This document shows, piece after piece, positions 22,415-34,055 of a DNA stretch of 64,000 nucleotides; position 1 is the first letter of the stretch, and each line of letters begins with the position of its first letter. Both the position numbers and the translations under genes were made by a program. The notes under the pieces were generated by a model, which searched no databases, had not been told where the DNA came from, and saw nothing but the letters and a program-made list of their open reading frames with translations. Origin of the DNA: Rosa chinensis (taxonomy: Eukaryota; Streptophyta; Magnoliopsida; Rosales; Rosaceae); assembly GCF_002994745.2 (NCBI RefSeq), contig NC_037088.1, positions 60,530,397-60,594,396 on the forward strand. Reading direction: 5' to 3'.

Positions 22415-25400
22415 ATGATGAGGCAGGAAAACCATGGCGACGAAATTTCCGACCTCCGCGAATCCCAAGACGATATGGAATCTCTGGTCCTCGACGAGCC
22501 ACCGTCATCATCCAACGGCCAGTCTTCTCCCTCCTCCTCCTCGGCCGCCGCACCACCATCAGCCGTCATAGACCGCCAGACTTCTGCCTCGCAACACTTC
22601 AACTCCATCCTCGAACCGCCGTCCTACGCCGACGCGATCTTCACCTCGTTCGATTCCTCCGCCTCCGCATCCAACGGCCACGACAGTCCCAGGCCCGAAT
22701 CGGACCCCCCGGCCCGGTCCGAGTTCCTCAAGGTATGGGTCTCCGACCCGCAGAAGGAGCTCGAGCTCTCGAACTCGCTCGTCCCGGGGGGGACGTCGTA
22801 CTACACCTACTTGATCACAACGCGGACCAATATGCCGGAGTACGGCGGGGACGGATCGGAGTTCACGGTGCGGCGGCGGTTCAAGGACGTGGTGACGTTA
22901 TCGGACCGGTTGTCCGAGTCGTACCGCGGGTTCTTCATCCCAATCCGACCCGATAAGAGCGTGGTGGAGAGCCAGGTGATGCAAATCGAGCAGTTCGTCG
23001 AGCAGAGAAGGGCGGCGTTGAGTAAGTACCTGAACAAGCTCGCGGCGCACCCGGCGATCAGGAGGAGCGAGGAATTGAGAGTGTTTTTGGTTGTGAAAGG
23101 GAAGCTGCCGTTGATGAGGAGTGTGGATGTGGCGTCGAGGATGTTGGATGGGGCGGTGAGGCTGCCGAGGCAGTTGGTTGGTGAGGCGGTGGATGCGAAC
23201 GAGGCGGCGCAGCCTGCCAAGGGCGGGAGAGACTTGATGAGGATCTTCAGAGAGTTGAAGCAGTCTGTGGTGAATGACTGGGGAGGTGTGAAGCCAATGG
23301 TAGCGGAGGAGGATAAGGAGTTCTTGGAGAAGAAGGAGAAGGTGGTGGAGCTTGAGCAACAGCTTAGCAATATGTCACAGCAGGTTTGTGCTGGTTTCGG
23401 CATCTATATCTAAATGTTGGTTAAAATTTATGATAAGAGTTGGAAAGTTGGATAGTGTTAACTGCAACTGGATTACTGTGATCATGTTGATTTGATGGAT
23501 ATAGATATAGGGGATCACTAGGATCAGTTAAGGGCTTTGAAGTTGAAAGATTTACCATTTCTGTTGTTGAGAAGTTAGCATTGTTTGTTAAATTGTTTTT
23601 CGTTAATGCTGACAATTTGCTAGGACAGAATGGGAATGGTATTGGGGTATTCTAACTTGTTGAGCTGTATGATGGTATTGATTTTCATCATGAATGTTTC
23701 CCCTACTCGAGCTTTGCAGGCTGAGTTGCTAGTAAAAGCTCAGCAAGATATGGGAGAGACTATGGGGGAATTGGGTTTGGCGTTTGTGAAGCTGACCAAG
23801 CTTGAAACGGAAGGAGCCATGTTCGAATCTCAAACAACACGAGCCACTGACATGAAAAATGTGGCTACAGCAGCTGTTAAATCTAGCCGATTGTACCGGG
23901 AGTTAAATGCACAAACTGTTAAACACTTGGTAAGTAATAAATTTGATCACCATAAGAGGATAATCTTTCTTGCTTTGTCTTATCATAATGTTTTCAAATT
24001 TATTGCAGGACAAACTCCATGAATATCTTGGAGTAATGTTAGCAGTCAACGGTGCATTTTCAGACCGAACAAGCGCTTTACTAACGGTGCAAACTCTTTC
24101 ATCAGACTTGGTTTCCCTGCAGTCAAGGATTGAGAAGCTTGAAGCTGCAGCATCCAAAATATTTGGTGGAGACAGGTCCAGGATGCGGAAAATAGAGGAG
24201 TTAAAAGAAACTTTAAAAGTTAGTGAGGAAGCCAAAGCTTGTGCAGTTAAAGAGTATGAACGCATCAAGGTAACATATCAGGCCTCTAAACCTAGATTAT
24301 TTGATTTGCATCATTGATCTCTAGATCTGCCTCATTTCTTTGTATGACCTAAAATCTGCAAACAGTGTCCTTTTGTCATATCCATTTGCATAGTGCTGAT
24401 TAATCTACCAATCCTTCATGGTTTAAATATGATTCCAACTGCTGTGCCTGTTTGATTAAACTGGGGTCCCTTAGTATTTCTTATGCCATTTCTGATTTCA
24501 CCTGGATATGTAATATATGTTTGCACTTTAACTTGTCTTTCAAACTTAGAAGCTTTGCAATTAAGTTTGACATGAGATTTCAAATACTAGTGGAACAGAA
24601 TTGACATGTAAGGGGTAGTGAGGAAGTTAAGATGAAATCTTCAAATCCACAAAGGGACCCTGAACCACAACAAACAATAGAAGAGAAACTCTGAAATCTT
24701 CTTGATTACATAATAAATGAAAAGTGCATAACATCTCATAGATGCCATTTATAAGAGTAAGTACCAAGTAAGAAGGAAATTGACAAAGCTAGTTATTCTG
24801 GAATAGTTGGTTACTAAATAAACAAGAGAACCTATGACTTTGTTTATCAACAAAGGAATTCTCATTTGAATAATGCTGAAATTCTCACTCTTTAATTGGT
24901 CACCTTCTCCTATTAAGTGTATGCCACTTGCCCTGCTTCCAGAACTATTTAACTTTTAGAAAGTGAAATGACAACATTCAGCCTGTCTGTATATTGCCTT
25001 TGCACGGTAGAACCTGATGGCTCTTCATTAGTTCATTCTCACTCAATTAACTTAAGATTGTAATGTTGTCTTGCTTATGGTTTTCGGCAAAACACTTCTT
25101 CATGCAGGCTTGTAGTCCAACATGCTTTTGCAACTGCACTACTCGACAAATGATCTAGCCATTTTCTAAACCAACTCTAGCCAACTTTCCTCTTTTTCTT
25201 GTTATTCCATTTTTAGATGAGATCAAGTGTAAGCGCCCAGGCGGACGCTGAATTACATTCATACTTGCTAGATATAGGAATTAGCATCAGATTTTGGTAG
25301 AGATCGTTCTATGTGTTATTTAATGCAATCAGCTTACCTCGGTTTATATTCTTTTTTTATATCTTACTCATTAAATCCTGGATTTCCTCTAAAATCATGT

Positions 25401-25772
25401 TTATTTCAATAATTGTGAGTTAGTTTGCAATAATTTGAATTCGAAGAGGTAAGACCTCATTTTATATTAATGAATTTCTAAAAGCAGCATGATTCATGGA
25501 GAACCTTTTATGCAGGAAAATAACAGGAATGAACTTGAAAGGCTTGATAGAGAGAGACATGACGATTTTATGGGAATGTTGAAAGGATTTGTTCTTAATC
25601 AGGTTTTTCTTCTTCTAAATCTCATTTTGTTGGTGACTTTCTTGGAAGGAAATCCTTGAACACTAATTATGCTTTATGATGTGCATAACAGGCAGGATAT
25701 GCAGAAAAGATGGCAAATGCATGGGAGAAGCTTGCGGAAGAAACCAGTGGGTACGCAAAAGATGGCAGCTGA
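22415..25772 (+). CDS. SNX2: Sorting nexin 2-type protein (PX-BAR), five exons
   Basis: Plant SNX2 proteins pair with SNX1 to form the membrane-bending part of retromer-linked endosomal sorting. Exons: 22415-23383, 23720-23929, 24009-24269, 25516-25602 and 25692-25772, giving 535 aa with all junctions GT-AG. Residues 1-100 are a Ser/Pro-rich, low-complexity leader. The PX domain spans about 105-229, with the phosphoinositide-binding RRRF at 153-156 and a Pro-rich turn around IPIRPDK. The rest, about 270-535, is the helical Vps5/BAR region, rich in charged heptads. Exon 1 is GC-rich and encodes 323 aa. Plant homologues are near 570-590 aa, so this model is slightly short, mostly in the leader. 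The start is the first ATG; the next codon is also ATG. It stands alone between a hAT element and the IMK3 tandem copy. Confidence 0.92.
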
Positions 25773-26393
25773 CACTTCTGCTGTAAATTTTTGTGTTCAG
25801 GTTTTTATTGTAAGTTCTCTACATTGCATGCATGTGCACTAGTAAAAATTGACAGCCCATTTGTGTTATACCAAGAGTTTTCATCCTAACCAATTAAAAT
25901 AGGATACTGAAGAATCCCAGCCCTTCTCTAATCTTGTATATTTTAAGAAAGTTTTTATGAGTTTGGTTTGATCAAAACTTGTGGTGAGCCTCTAGTTGTC
26001 GCGAGTTTTGAATACTTGGGACTGGTCTTAGCCTGTATATAGGAAAATAGTTACTGTTTGGTGAATCTGGTTAGTGTAAGTTATTCTTGTCTGGTAAGAG
26101 AGGGGATTAGGACGTCGATGAGAGAGGCCAATCCTAAAATTAAAATTATGTCGATAAAATCGATGGAAAATGGGTAGACATGTCTAAGTCTCTCATTTTC
26201 TATGATTAGCTATTCTTTTGTTCTGTACTGTATTGTTTTTCACGCTGAGATTTGCCATCGATTTTGGGTTGGTGGTCCTTCCAATACAGTACTCACCCCT
26301 AGACCCAGTTTACAATTCAAACTCGAAATGTACCGTAAAAGCACGCGGTCCATAATCCAGTCCATTGTTTCGATAACACCTAGTCACCTACTA
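25773..26393. other. SNX2 3' UTR and spacer
   Basis: No gene is seen. It contains the SNX2 3' UTR, and ends at the left edge of the duplicated IMK3 segment. Confidence 0.5.
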
Positions 26394-28049
26394 TGCGTTT
26401 TTCAATTGATTACATCTAACTTGGTCATCAAAAAAAACATTGATTACATCTAACTTTCAAGCTTAGTCGACATGGTAAAGAAACCAACCTTCATTGTCCA
26501 CTGGATTGAGAACATTGAAGGAAATCGCAAAAGGCTCTTAAATTAAGAGAAACTTATATTTACAAACACTGATGAAGTGTAACAAAACAAAACTAGGTTG
26601 GAAGAATGAAAGAATATTGAACTAGTTTGTAAACACTGGTTCTGGTTCACTCGCTTGTTGTTGAAGGGATTGAGGGTTCTGCACCTCCATCATCGGCTGA
26701 ACTGGCAGCTGTTTCGGGTCTAATCTCTTCGAGTTGCTGCAGAACCTGCAGAACTTCCGGTCTTGCTGATGGGGAAGGATCAACACAGTGCAAAGCCAGT
26801 TTCAATGTGTTTAGCAACTCATTCCCGATGACAGACGCGTCCCTCATCAATTCCAGGTCAAAAACTTCGTTCGTCCACTCCTCTTTGACAATGGAGGCAA
26901 CCCACTGAGGCAAATCCAAGCCGTTCATTGGCTCGCCGGGAGACTTTCCTGTTAGGAGTTCCAATATGATCACACCAAGGCTGTACACATCAGTTTTCGT
27001 GTTGGCCTTCTTGAGCTTTGAGAGCTCGGGTGCTCGGTACCCTAGTGCCCCAGCTGTTGCAATCACATTGGAATTGGCAGCAGCTGTCATAAGCTTAGAG
27101 AGACCATAATCTGCAATCTTAGAATCAGTTTGCTCATCAAGTAGGACATTGCTGGATGTAAGGTTCCCATGTATGATGTTCTCATTGCTGTGGAGATAGG
27201 ACAGCCCTCGCGCCATGCCCTTTGCGATTCTCATTCTTGTTGGCCAATCAATCGGTGTATCAGGTCCACGAGCTGCAACAAATCAACACAAAGCGATGAA
27301 TTATATCAGATGATGTAGAGCACAAGTTTTACTACATAAAATCGAACTTAGAAGCTTAGAGCTTTGGATTATGCTTACCATGGAGAAATGCAGCAAGACT
27401 TCCTTTAGGCATGTAATCGAAAACCAGAAGCTTTTCTCCTTTAGGTCCCAAGTAATAAGCCCTCAAAGCCAACAGGTTTGGATGTCTGATTTTCCCAAGT
27501 ATATTCACTTCTGCTTCGAACTCCCTCTGATTCTTAGTAATCTTCTCTCTCAATCTCTTCACTGCAACTTCACTCCCATCCTCCAGTGTGGCCTTGTAGA
27601 CTGTCCCGAAAGTGCTTTTCCCCATAATCTCTGCTGTTGCACACAAAAGATCATCTGCTGTAAAAGCCATCGGCCCATCAAAATGCACTAGTTTTCCTCC
27701 TGCCTCTCCACCAGATTCGATTTCAACCCCACCAACCGGAACCCCCTTTTCGGTTCTAGCAGCACCTGCCCCAGCCACCCCACCATCCTTTGATTTTGAT
27801 GCAGCTCTTTTTCGGATCAAACAGCAAAGTAGTATGCAGCAAAGTAAAAACAAAACTACTAGAAGTACTGCTGCTGCTATGAGAATTCTGTCTTTGGTAC
27901 TAAGTCTGCGTCGGCGACGTTTTGCTACCTCAGGTGCTGGAGCTACACCACTTTGAGAAGGTGCTTCAGAAGGGCATGAAGTTAAAGCACTGTAGCCACA
28001 TAGCTGAATGTTTCCAACGAAAGAGCTTTCGTTGAATTTGTGTGAGAGA
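26394..28049 (-). pseudogene. Truncated tandem copy of the IMK3-type kinase gene
   Basis: This segment repeats 28066-29721 at a constant offset of 1672 bases and is identical wherever compared, including both kinase open frames. It holds the end of exon 1 (juxtamembrane, transmembrane and kinase N-lobe, down to 27379), the intron, exon 2 (27272-26647) and about 250 bases of 3' flank. It lacks the start codon, signal peptide and LRRs; no in-frame ATG exists before the kinase region. Because it lies downstream of the intact gene on the same strand, read-through transcripts could splice into its exon 2 and still make a normal protein end. It is a pseudogene by structure, although its kinase frames remain open. 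Confidence 0.9.
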
Positions 28050-28067
28050 GAGCTTTCGTTGAATTTG
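28050..28067 (-). other. 18-nt templated filler at the tandem duplication junction
   Basis: Positions 28050-28067 repeat 28023-28040 (GAGCTTTCGTTGAATTTG) exactly and sit between the end of the truncated copy and the start of the complete copy's 3' flank, overlapping the latter by two bases. Such filler is typical of error-prone end joining or replication slippage at a new junction. Confidence 0.85.
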
Positions 28068-28318
28068 CGTTTTTCAATTGATTACATCTAACTTGGTCAT
28101 CAAAAAAAACATTGATTACATCTAACTTTCAAGCTTAGTCGACATGGTAAAGAAACCAACCTTCATTGTCCACTGGATTGAGAACATTGAAGGAAATCGC
28201 AAAAGGCTCTTAAATTAAGAGAAACTTATATTTACAAACACTGATGAAGTGTAACAAAACAAAACTAGGTTGGAAGAATGAAAGAATATTGAACTAGTTT
28301 GTAAACACTGGTTCTGGT

Positions 28319-30755
28319 TCACTCGCTTGTTGTTGAAGGGATTGAGGGTTCTGCACCTCCATCATCGGCTGAACTGGCAGCTGTTTCGGGTCTAATCTCT
28401 TCGAGTTGCTGCAGAACCTGCAGAACTTCCGGTCTTGCTGATGGGGAAGGATCAACACAGTGCAAAGCCAGTTTCAATGTGTTTAGCAACTCATTCCCGA
28501 TGACAGACGCGTCCCTCATCAATTCCAGGTCAAAAACTTCGTTCGTCCACTCCTCTTTGACAATGGAGGCAACCCACTGAGGCAAATCCAAGCCGTTCAT
28601 TGGCTCGCCGGGAGACTTTCCTGTTAGGAGTTCCAATATGATCACACCAAGGCTGTACACATCAGTTTTCGTGTTGGCCTTCTTGAGCTTTGAGAGCTCG
28701 GGTGCTCGGTACCCTAGTGCCCCAGCTGTTGCAATCACATTGGAATTGGCAGCAGCTGTCATAAGCTTAGAGAGACCATAATCTGCAATCTTAGAATCAG
28801 TTTGCTCATCAAGTAGGACATTGCTGGATGTAAGGTTCCCATGTATGATGTTCTCATTGCTGTGGAGATAGGACAGCCCTCGCGCCATGCCCTTTGCGAT
28901 TCTCATTCTTGTTGGCCAATCAATCGGTGTATCAGGTCCACGAGCTGCAACAAATCAACACAAAGCGATGAATTATATCAGATGATGTAGAGCACAAGTT
29001 TTACTACATAAAATCGAACTTAGAAGCTTAGAGCTTTGGATTATGCTTACCATGGAGAAATGCAGCAAGACTTCCTTTAGGCATGTAATCGAAAACCAGA
29101 AGCTTTTCTCCTTTAGGTCCCAAGTAATAAGCCCTCAAAGCCAACAGGTTTGGATGTCTGATTTTCCCAAGTATATTCACTTCTGCTTCGAACTCCCTCT
29201 GATTCTTAGTAATCTTCTCTCTCAATCTCTTCACTGCAACTTCACTCCCATCCTCCAGTGTGGCCTTGTAGACTGTCCCGAAAGTGCTTTTCCCCATAAT
29301 CTCTGCTGTTGCACACAAAAGATCATCTGCTGTAAAAGCCATCGGCCCATCAAAATGCACTAGTTTTCCTCCTGCCTCTCCACCAGATTCGATTTCAACC
29401 CCACCAACCGGAACCCCCTTTTCGGTTCTAGCAGCACCTGCCCCAGCCACCCCACCATCCTTTGATTTTGATGCAGCTCTTTTTCGGATCAAACAGCAAA
29501 GTAGTATGCAGCAAAGTAAAAACAAAACTACTAGAAGTACTGCTGCTGCTATGAGAATTCTGTCTTTGGTACTAAGTCTGCGTCGGCGACGTTTTGCTAC
29601 CTCAGGTGCTGGAGCTACACCACTTTGAGAAGGTGCTTCAGAAGGGCATGAAGTTAAAGCACTGTAGCCACATAGCTGAATGTTTCCAACGAAAGAGCTT
29701 TCGTTGAATTTGTGTGAGAGAAGAGTTGGGACAGAACCAGAGAGGTTGTTGTAAGAGACATTTAGGAAACCAAGATGCGGAAGATCAGCTAAAGAAGCCG
29801 GAATTGCATCACTGAGATTGTTTAGTGACAAGTCAAGCTGTGCAAGAGTGGAAATGTTTCCGAGACTGGTTGGAATTGGACCCTGAATTCGGTTTCTGCT
29901 CAAGTTGAGAACAGTGAGGTTTTGCAATTTACCAATACTAGCAGGCAAGCTTCCAGTGATAGCATTGCTAGACAAATCTAGTATCCTAAGATTCGAAAGA
30001 GACCCGATTTCGTTTGGTATGTTTCCAGATAGATTGTTGTGACTGATCGAAAGGAAATTAAGGGAAGGTGAGTGAGTGAGACTAATTGGGAAAGACCCAG
30101 ATAATGAATTGATACTCAAAGCAACCCTATAAAGCTTGGTAGAGTTTGCAAGACTATCTGGGATTGACCCAGTGAGAGAGTTGTTACTAAGGTCTAGGTT
30201 TTGAAGCAGAGGACTAAAACCCAATGAAGGTGGGATTGAACCAGAAAGCATATTATTAAACAACTGCACACCTCTGAGGCTTGGAAGCAAGCCCAATGAA
30301 GCAGGGATTGAGCCCCCAATGCGATTATCATGGAGGCTAAGCTTTCTCAGCGCTTGAAGTTGCCCTATCTTCTCTGTGATTCTGCCACCTAAGCCCTTCC
30401 ACGGAAGCTGGATCACAATGACCTGCCCCTGAGCACACTTGATCCCAGCCCAGCCGCCGGAGCAGGCTCCGTAGCCGCTGTCGTTCCAGCTCTTCAGGAA
30501 GCCTTTAGGGTCGTCTAGCTCGTGCTTGAAAGCCTGGAGTGATTGGTAGTCTGCCGCTGTGACAATAACGCCATCCCACATGTCGCTGGTAACCGGCTGA
30601 AATAATGCACACAAAAACAACAGGGAAAGAAAGATCAATAAGTTGTGTGATCGAATATCACTCTTCCATTTTTCTCTCCTCTTATGAGAAATGCGGTGCC
30701 GGTTACTAACCCGGCAACAGCAAAACGTGTTCGAAATGTGATTCTGGCTATCCAT
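28319..30755 (-). CDS. IMK3: LRR receptor-like kinase of the IMK2/IMK3 type (predicted pseudokinase)
   Basis: This is a plasma-membrane receptor-like protein related to meristem-expressed IMK2/IMK3. Exons are 30755-29051 and 28944-28319 (776 aa). An N-terminal hydrophobic segment ([14 protein letters not shown]) is followed by the LRR N-cap with [14 protein letters not shown] and about ten leucine-rich repeats of the [13 protein letters not shown] kind. A transmembrane helix lies at about 400-424, then a basic stretch, then the kinase domain from about 465. The ATP-site lysine is present (VAVKRLR), but the catalytic loop reads HGNLTSSN in place of HRD and the metal-binding motif is DYG in place of DFG, so it is probably inactive, as known for this family. 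The [14 protein letters not shown] text resembles IMK3 more than IMK2. The chosen start is the ATG at 30755. A truncated copy lies immediately downstream. Confidence 0.92.
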
Positions 30756-33410
30756 AACCACAGAAGTTTTGAAGAGAGGAGGAAGAAGATAGAAGAAGGG
30801 AACAGGAGCAGAAATGAATTGGGGAGGGAGTGAAGAAAGTAATGAAGGGCTTTAGAGAGGTGGGTGTTGGGGGGCTTAGTGAGAGTGACAAGGCACGTGA
30901 GGAGGAGCAGAATCTTGGTATTGGGAGAGAGAAGACTCCATGTGGGTTGCAGACGCTCTTCTTCTTCTTACAAAACCTAACGGCTAGTTTCTTTCTTTGT
31001 TTATTTGTTTCTCAGAGCAATAATAATAGTGGTGGCTCGGTGTGGTCAGCTTGGTCTGTGTTAGTACCAAAAACCATAATGGCTGGATTTGGGTGCATTT
31101 GTTTTAGTGTTTTCTTGTTCCTTTTCTTTTCTCCATGCATTATGTAATAGTATTTCTCTTGGAGATCCTCGTGGTTCAGGTGGGTTTGAACTCGTTGAAG
31201 TTCGGGTCTTTTATTGCTCTGATGGCTCCTTCTAACGGCTATCTTGCTTTTGGGGTCCCGCACAGCCCAAACGTCGTCAACCTGCACCTGCCCTTGTACT
31301 GGATTAGAAACCTTCCTAATGCTAGAAGAGAGCTAGTTCCGTTCGGTTTTTGGCCGGAACCAAATCGAATTTGAATTTCAGTCTATTTGATTTGTGATTT
31401 CGCTGCTACTTTGTGCCAAAGCATATGGTTAAAATTGGGTCGAGGAGCAAAGATTTAGAGAATCTAGCAACTAGCAACGAGAAAGGAGGTCATCAATGTC
31501 CCCTATTAAATTTGGGAACTTGATCTTTAGCTCTGGACCAATTAGGGGTCGTCATCATCGTTTTAGGTCTTGGTGTGACGAGGACGTCGTGGTCCAGAAG
31601 ACGAAAGCATTGTAATTATTGTTGGCGAAAAGATGAGGAGGATTGGAGGTAAAATGATGCGTCCCTTTCTAGTTTATGCGATTTCTTTGCTGAACTAAAA
31701 GAGGATTTCGTTAGTATAATATTTAGCTTTTTAAGGAGTTCATGTAGCTTAGTATATGATTAATCTATGGAGTTTGTGATGGTATAATAAATAGATTTCA
31801 ACGGCCTTTGCATTTTTGCACATGGTTCAAGCTGAAATTACAAACGAACCAAGAAATTTGAATTCCCCAACAGTAGCAACAACCACATGATAAGGTAACT
31901 GTTGGGGTAAACAAAAGTAGGATCATCTGATAACAGTTACCAAATCAATCAAACAAATACAGCAGACGCGCAAGAATAAGGATAGAATGCCAAGAACCTC
32001 AGGATCAAGACCAAGCAAAGTGCATAAAAGAGACAGTTCTGCAATTTTTCCTCTGCAAGTAAGTTACCCAAACTAATAGGTTTTTTTCTAGGTAACTGGG
32101 AAATAACGATCTCTGATTTTCCGAGAGATAGTGAGCACAAGCAAAATTGAAGGATGCCCACCTGAAGGTTTATCATGCTTGAAACAACTGCAGCATACAT
32201 TTTTCACAAGGTTCTTCTAACTAAAATCAACAAAGTGATGATCTACATGATCCACCAGGAGTCTATGATATTGCGTCAACTCTACTTGGCAACAATAAGC
32301 TGACCAAAGAAGCATTAGTTAAAGGTGGACGCGGGTACTTGGGCCCAGCAGTCAGCTAATCACTAACATCAGTCTCTGAACCCTTTACTAAATCATAAAC
32401 ATTACGACCTAACCTACCTCCCAAACAATCTTTGGCCAGAGAGTGGCCTTCCAGACATAATAGTTTTCTCTTACTAACCAACTATGAAGTTCTATCAACA
32501 TGAATGCTCAAAAACCACCATTATCATAGCAACAATTTCAGCCCCAACTTATCATGAATGGAGAACATACCAGTCCACTTACCAGTTTTTATCTCAAACT
32601 TACAATTCTTTTTTCCTGAGATTTCAATTTCTAACTCCCAATATAACACATCAACAACAGAACAGGTGTTATTTCTCCAATCTAAAGCATCTACAGTTCA
32701 TCATCTACAGCGTGGTACACATCATTATCCTGATCATTCTATAACACCCTATTCCCCAATAATTCACAATAAAAACTAAACTCAGGTTCATACTATTTCT
32801 CCAATATAAAGCGTGTATATCTTCATCCTTATCAGTCTATAGCACCTATTCCACCAGAATTCAGAATAAAACCCACCAAAACTAAACTAGGTTTCCTGCT
32901 CACCTACTGGAACATATTAACATCGACTCTAATTGCTGAAGTTTTAAGTATACATAAAAGAAATATATCCAAACTGACAATAGAACCACCTGAAGACTTG
33001 GGCGTTCTCTACATCACTAGTCTTAAATAAATTCTTGCATTCTCCATATACACTACTCAATTTTAAATTATTGAATTCATGCTCACATTACCAATTTTGG
33101 GGCTAGACATGCAATCGAATAAATTTCGGTATGAATAATGACTCTCACCAGATTATAAAGAATAGTTAAATATGGAAGGAACAAAATTCATCAGAATCAA
33201 AATTATACTAAGAAAAGAAGTAGCATTACATCTCGAAAATTCCAAAGAGAACTAAAAATTCCAGATCCAATCTACATAAACCCTATCTTTCAGCAAACAA
33301 ATTGATTATCTTTCCCCCCACTAACATGAATATCAGTTACAAAACAGATTTGGCCTCACCAACCTTTATAGCCATCAACAACCTGACGCGTCGGTGCTCC
33401 CAAGATCCTA
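30756..33410. other. IMK3 promoter, spacer and likely PRA1 3' UTR
   Basis: No convincing gene. Two diverged repeats of about 100 bases, each with TTTCTCCAAT.TAAAGC and a following CTATA.CACC, lie near 32670-32770 and 32790-32870. The stretch nearest 33410 probably contains 3' UTR of the PRA1 gene. A tRNA methyltransferase gene lies at this place in Arabidopsis as recalled; it was not found here. Confidence 0.4.
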
Positions 33411-34055
33411 TTACACACGCGCCGCGGCGGCGGAAGCGGCGGCTTGGGCCCCACCGAGGAACGAGAGGAAGCCGGCGTTGGCTGGCTCTTGATCGTCAAG
33501 GAACAGATCCTCCGGAACCCTAAACGCACCGTGTGCGCAAACAATTGCGAATCCGATCAGCAAAGCCGAGATGAGGAGCGAGCCGACGCTGGAGACGAAG
33601 ACGACGACCACCGTCAAGACGACGAGGCCGATGAGAGTCTCGGCGTCGGAGAAGGTGCGGCCGGCGATGACGAGAGGCTGATCGGAGGAGCGGAAGAGGT
33701 AGAGGAAGGCCCACGCGCCGAGGAGGGAGAGTAGGACGAGGAGGGAGAACGGGTGGGTGAGGAGAGAGAGGGCGAGAACGACGGTGAGGAGGGTGACGTA
33801 GTTGACGCGGAAATAGGTGAAGTTCTTGCGGATCCGGGAGTAGGCGTCGGTGAGGGAGTCGGGTCGGGACAGGGAGCTCCGGTCCAGGAGCTCGTACCAG
33901 GGGCGGCGCTGGGAGAAGCCAGAGCGGATCGAGGAGGTGAAGCGTGAGATGAACGCGCGGAAGGCCGGCGTGGCGATCGGGGGCTGCGACTGGGATGCTG
34001 CGGCGGACGACGTCGTTTGGGGGTTGGTGATGGGGAGTGTCGGTGGGGCGGACAT
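33411..34055 (-). CDS. PRA1-family protein (PRA1.B type)
   Basis: PRA1 proteins are small membrane proteins of the ER, Golgi and endosomes that interact with prenylated Rab GTPases in vesicle traffic. The single-exon frame encodes 214 aa. Residues 1-60 are Ser/Pro/Ala-rich cytosolic leader; RRPWYELLDRSS begins the conserved domain, followed by YFRVNYV and two hydrophobic hairpins (about 100-130 and 145-180). The C-terminus is acidic then Ala/Gly-rich, with LDDQEPANAGFLSFLGG as in the B subfamily. Size and intronless structure fit the family. The GC-rich reading frame contrasts with the AT-rich flanks. Next to IMK3, as in Arabidopsis (At3g56100-At3g56110, from memory). Confidence 0.93.
   Translation of the reverse strand: MSAPPTLPITNPQTTSSAAASQSQPPIATPAFRAFISRFTSSIRSGFSQRRPWYELLDRSSLSRPDSLTDAYSRIRKNFTYFRVNYVTLLTVVLALSLLTHPFSLLVLLSLLGAWAFLYLFRSSDQPLVIAGRTFSDAETLIGLVVLTVVVVFVSSVGSLLISALLIGFAIVCAHGAFRVPEDLFLDDQEPANAGFLSFLGGAQAAASAAAARV

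Noticed and set aside
22807..23403. 198-aa and 153-aa minus-strand frames
   Set aside because: Antisense shadows of GC-rich SNX2 exon 1, which has the PX domain.
27356..27853. 165-aa kinase frame as a separate gene
   Set aside because: It opens at a TTG and has no in-frame ATG before the kinase region; it belongs to the truncated IMK3 copy.
30830..31287. Open frames just upstream of IMK3
   Set aside because: They lie in the promoter and leader region, have no conserved features, and conflict in strand.
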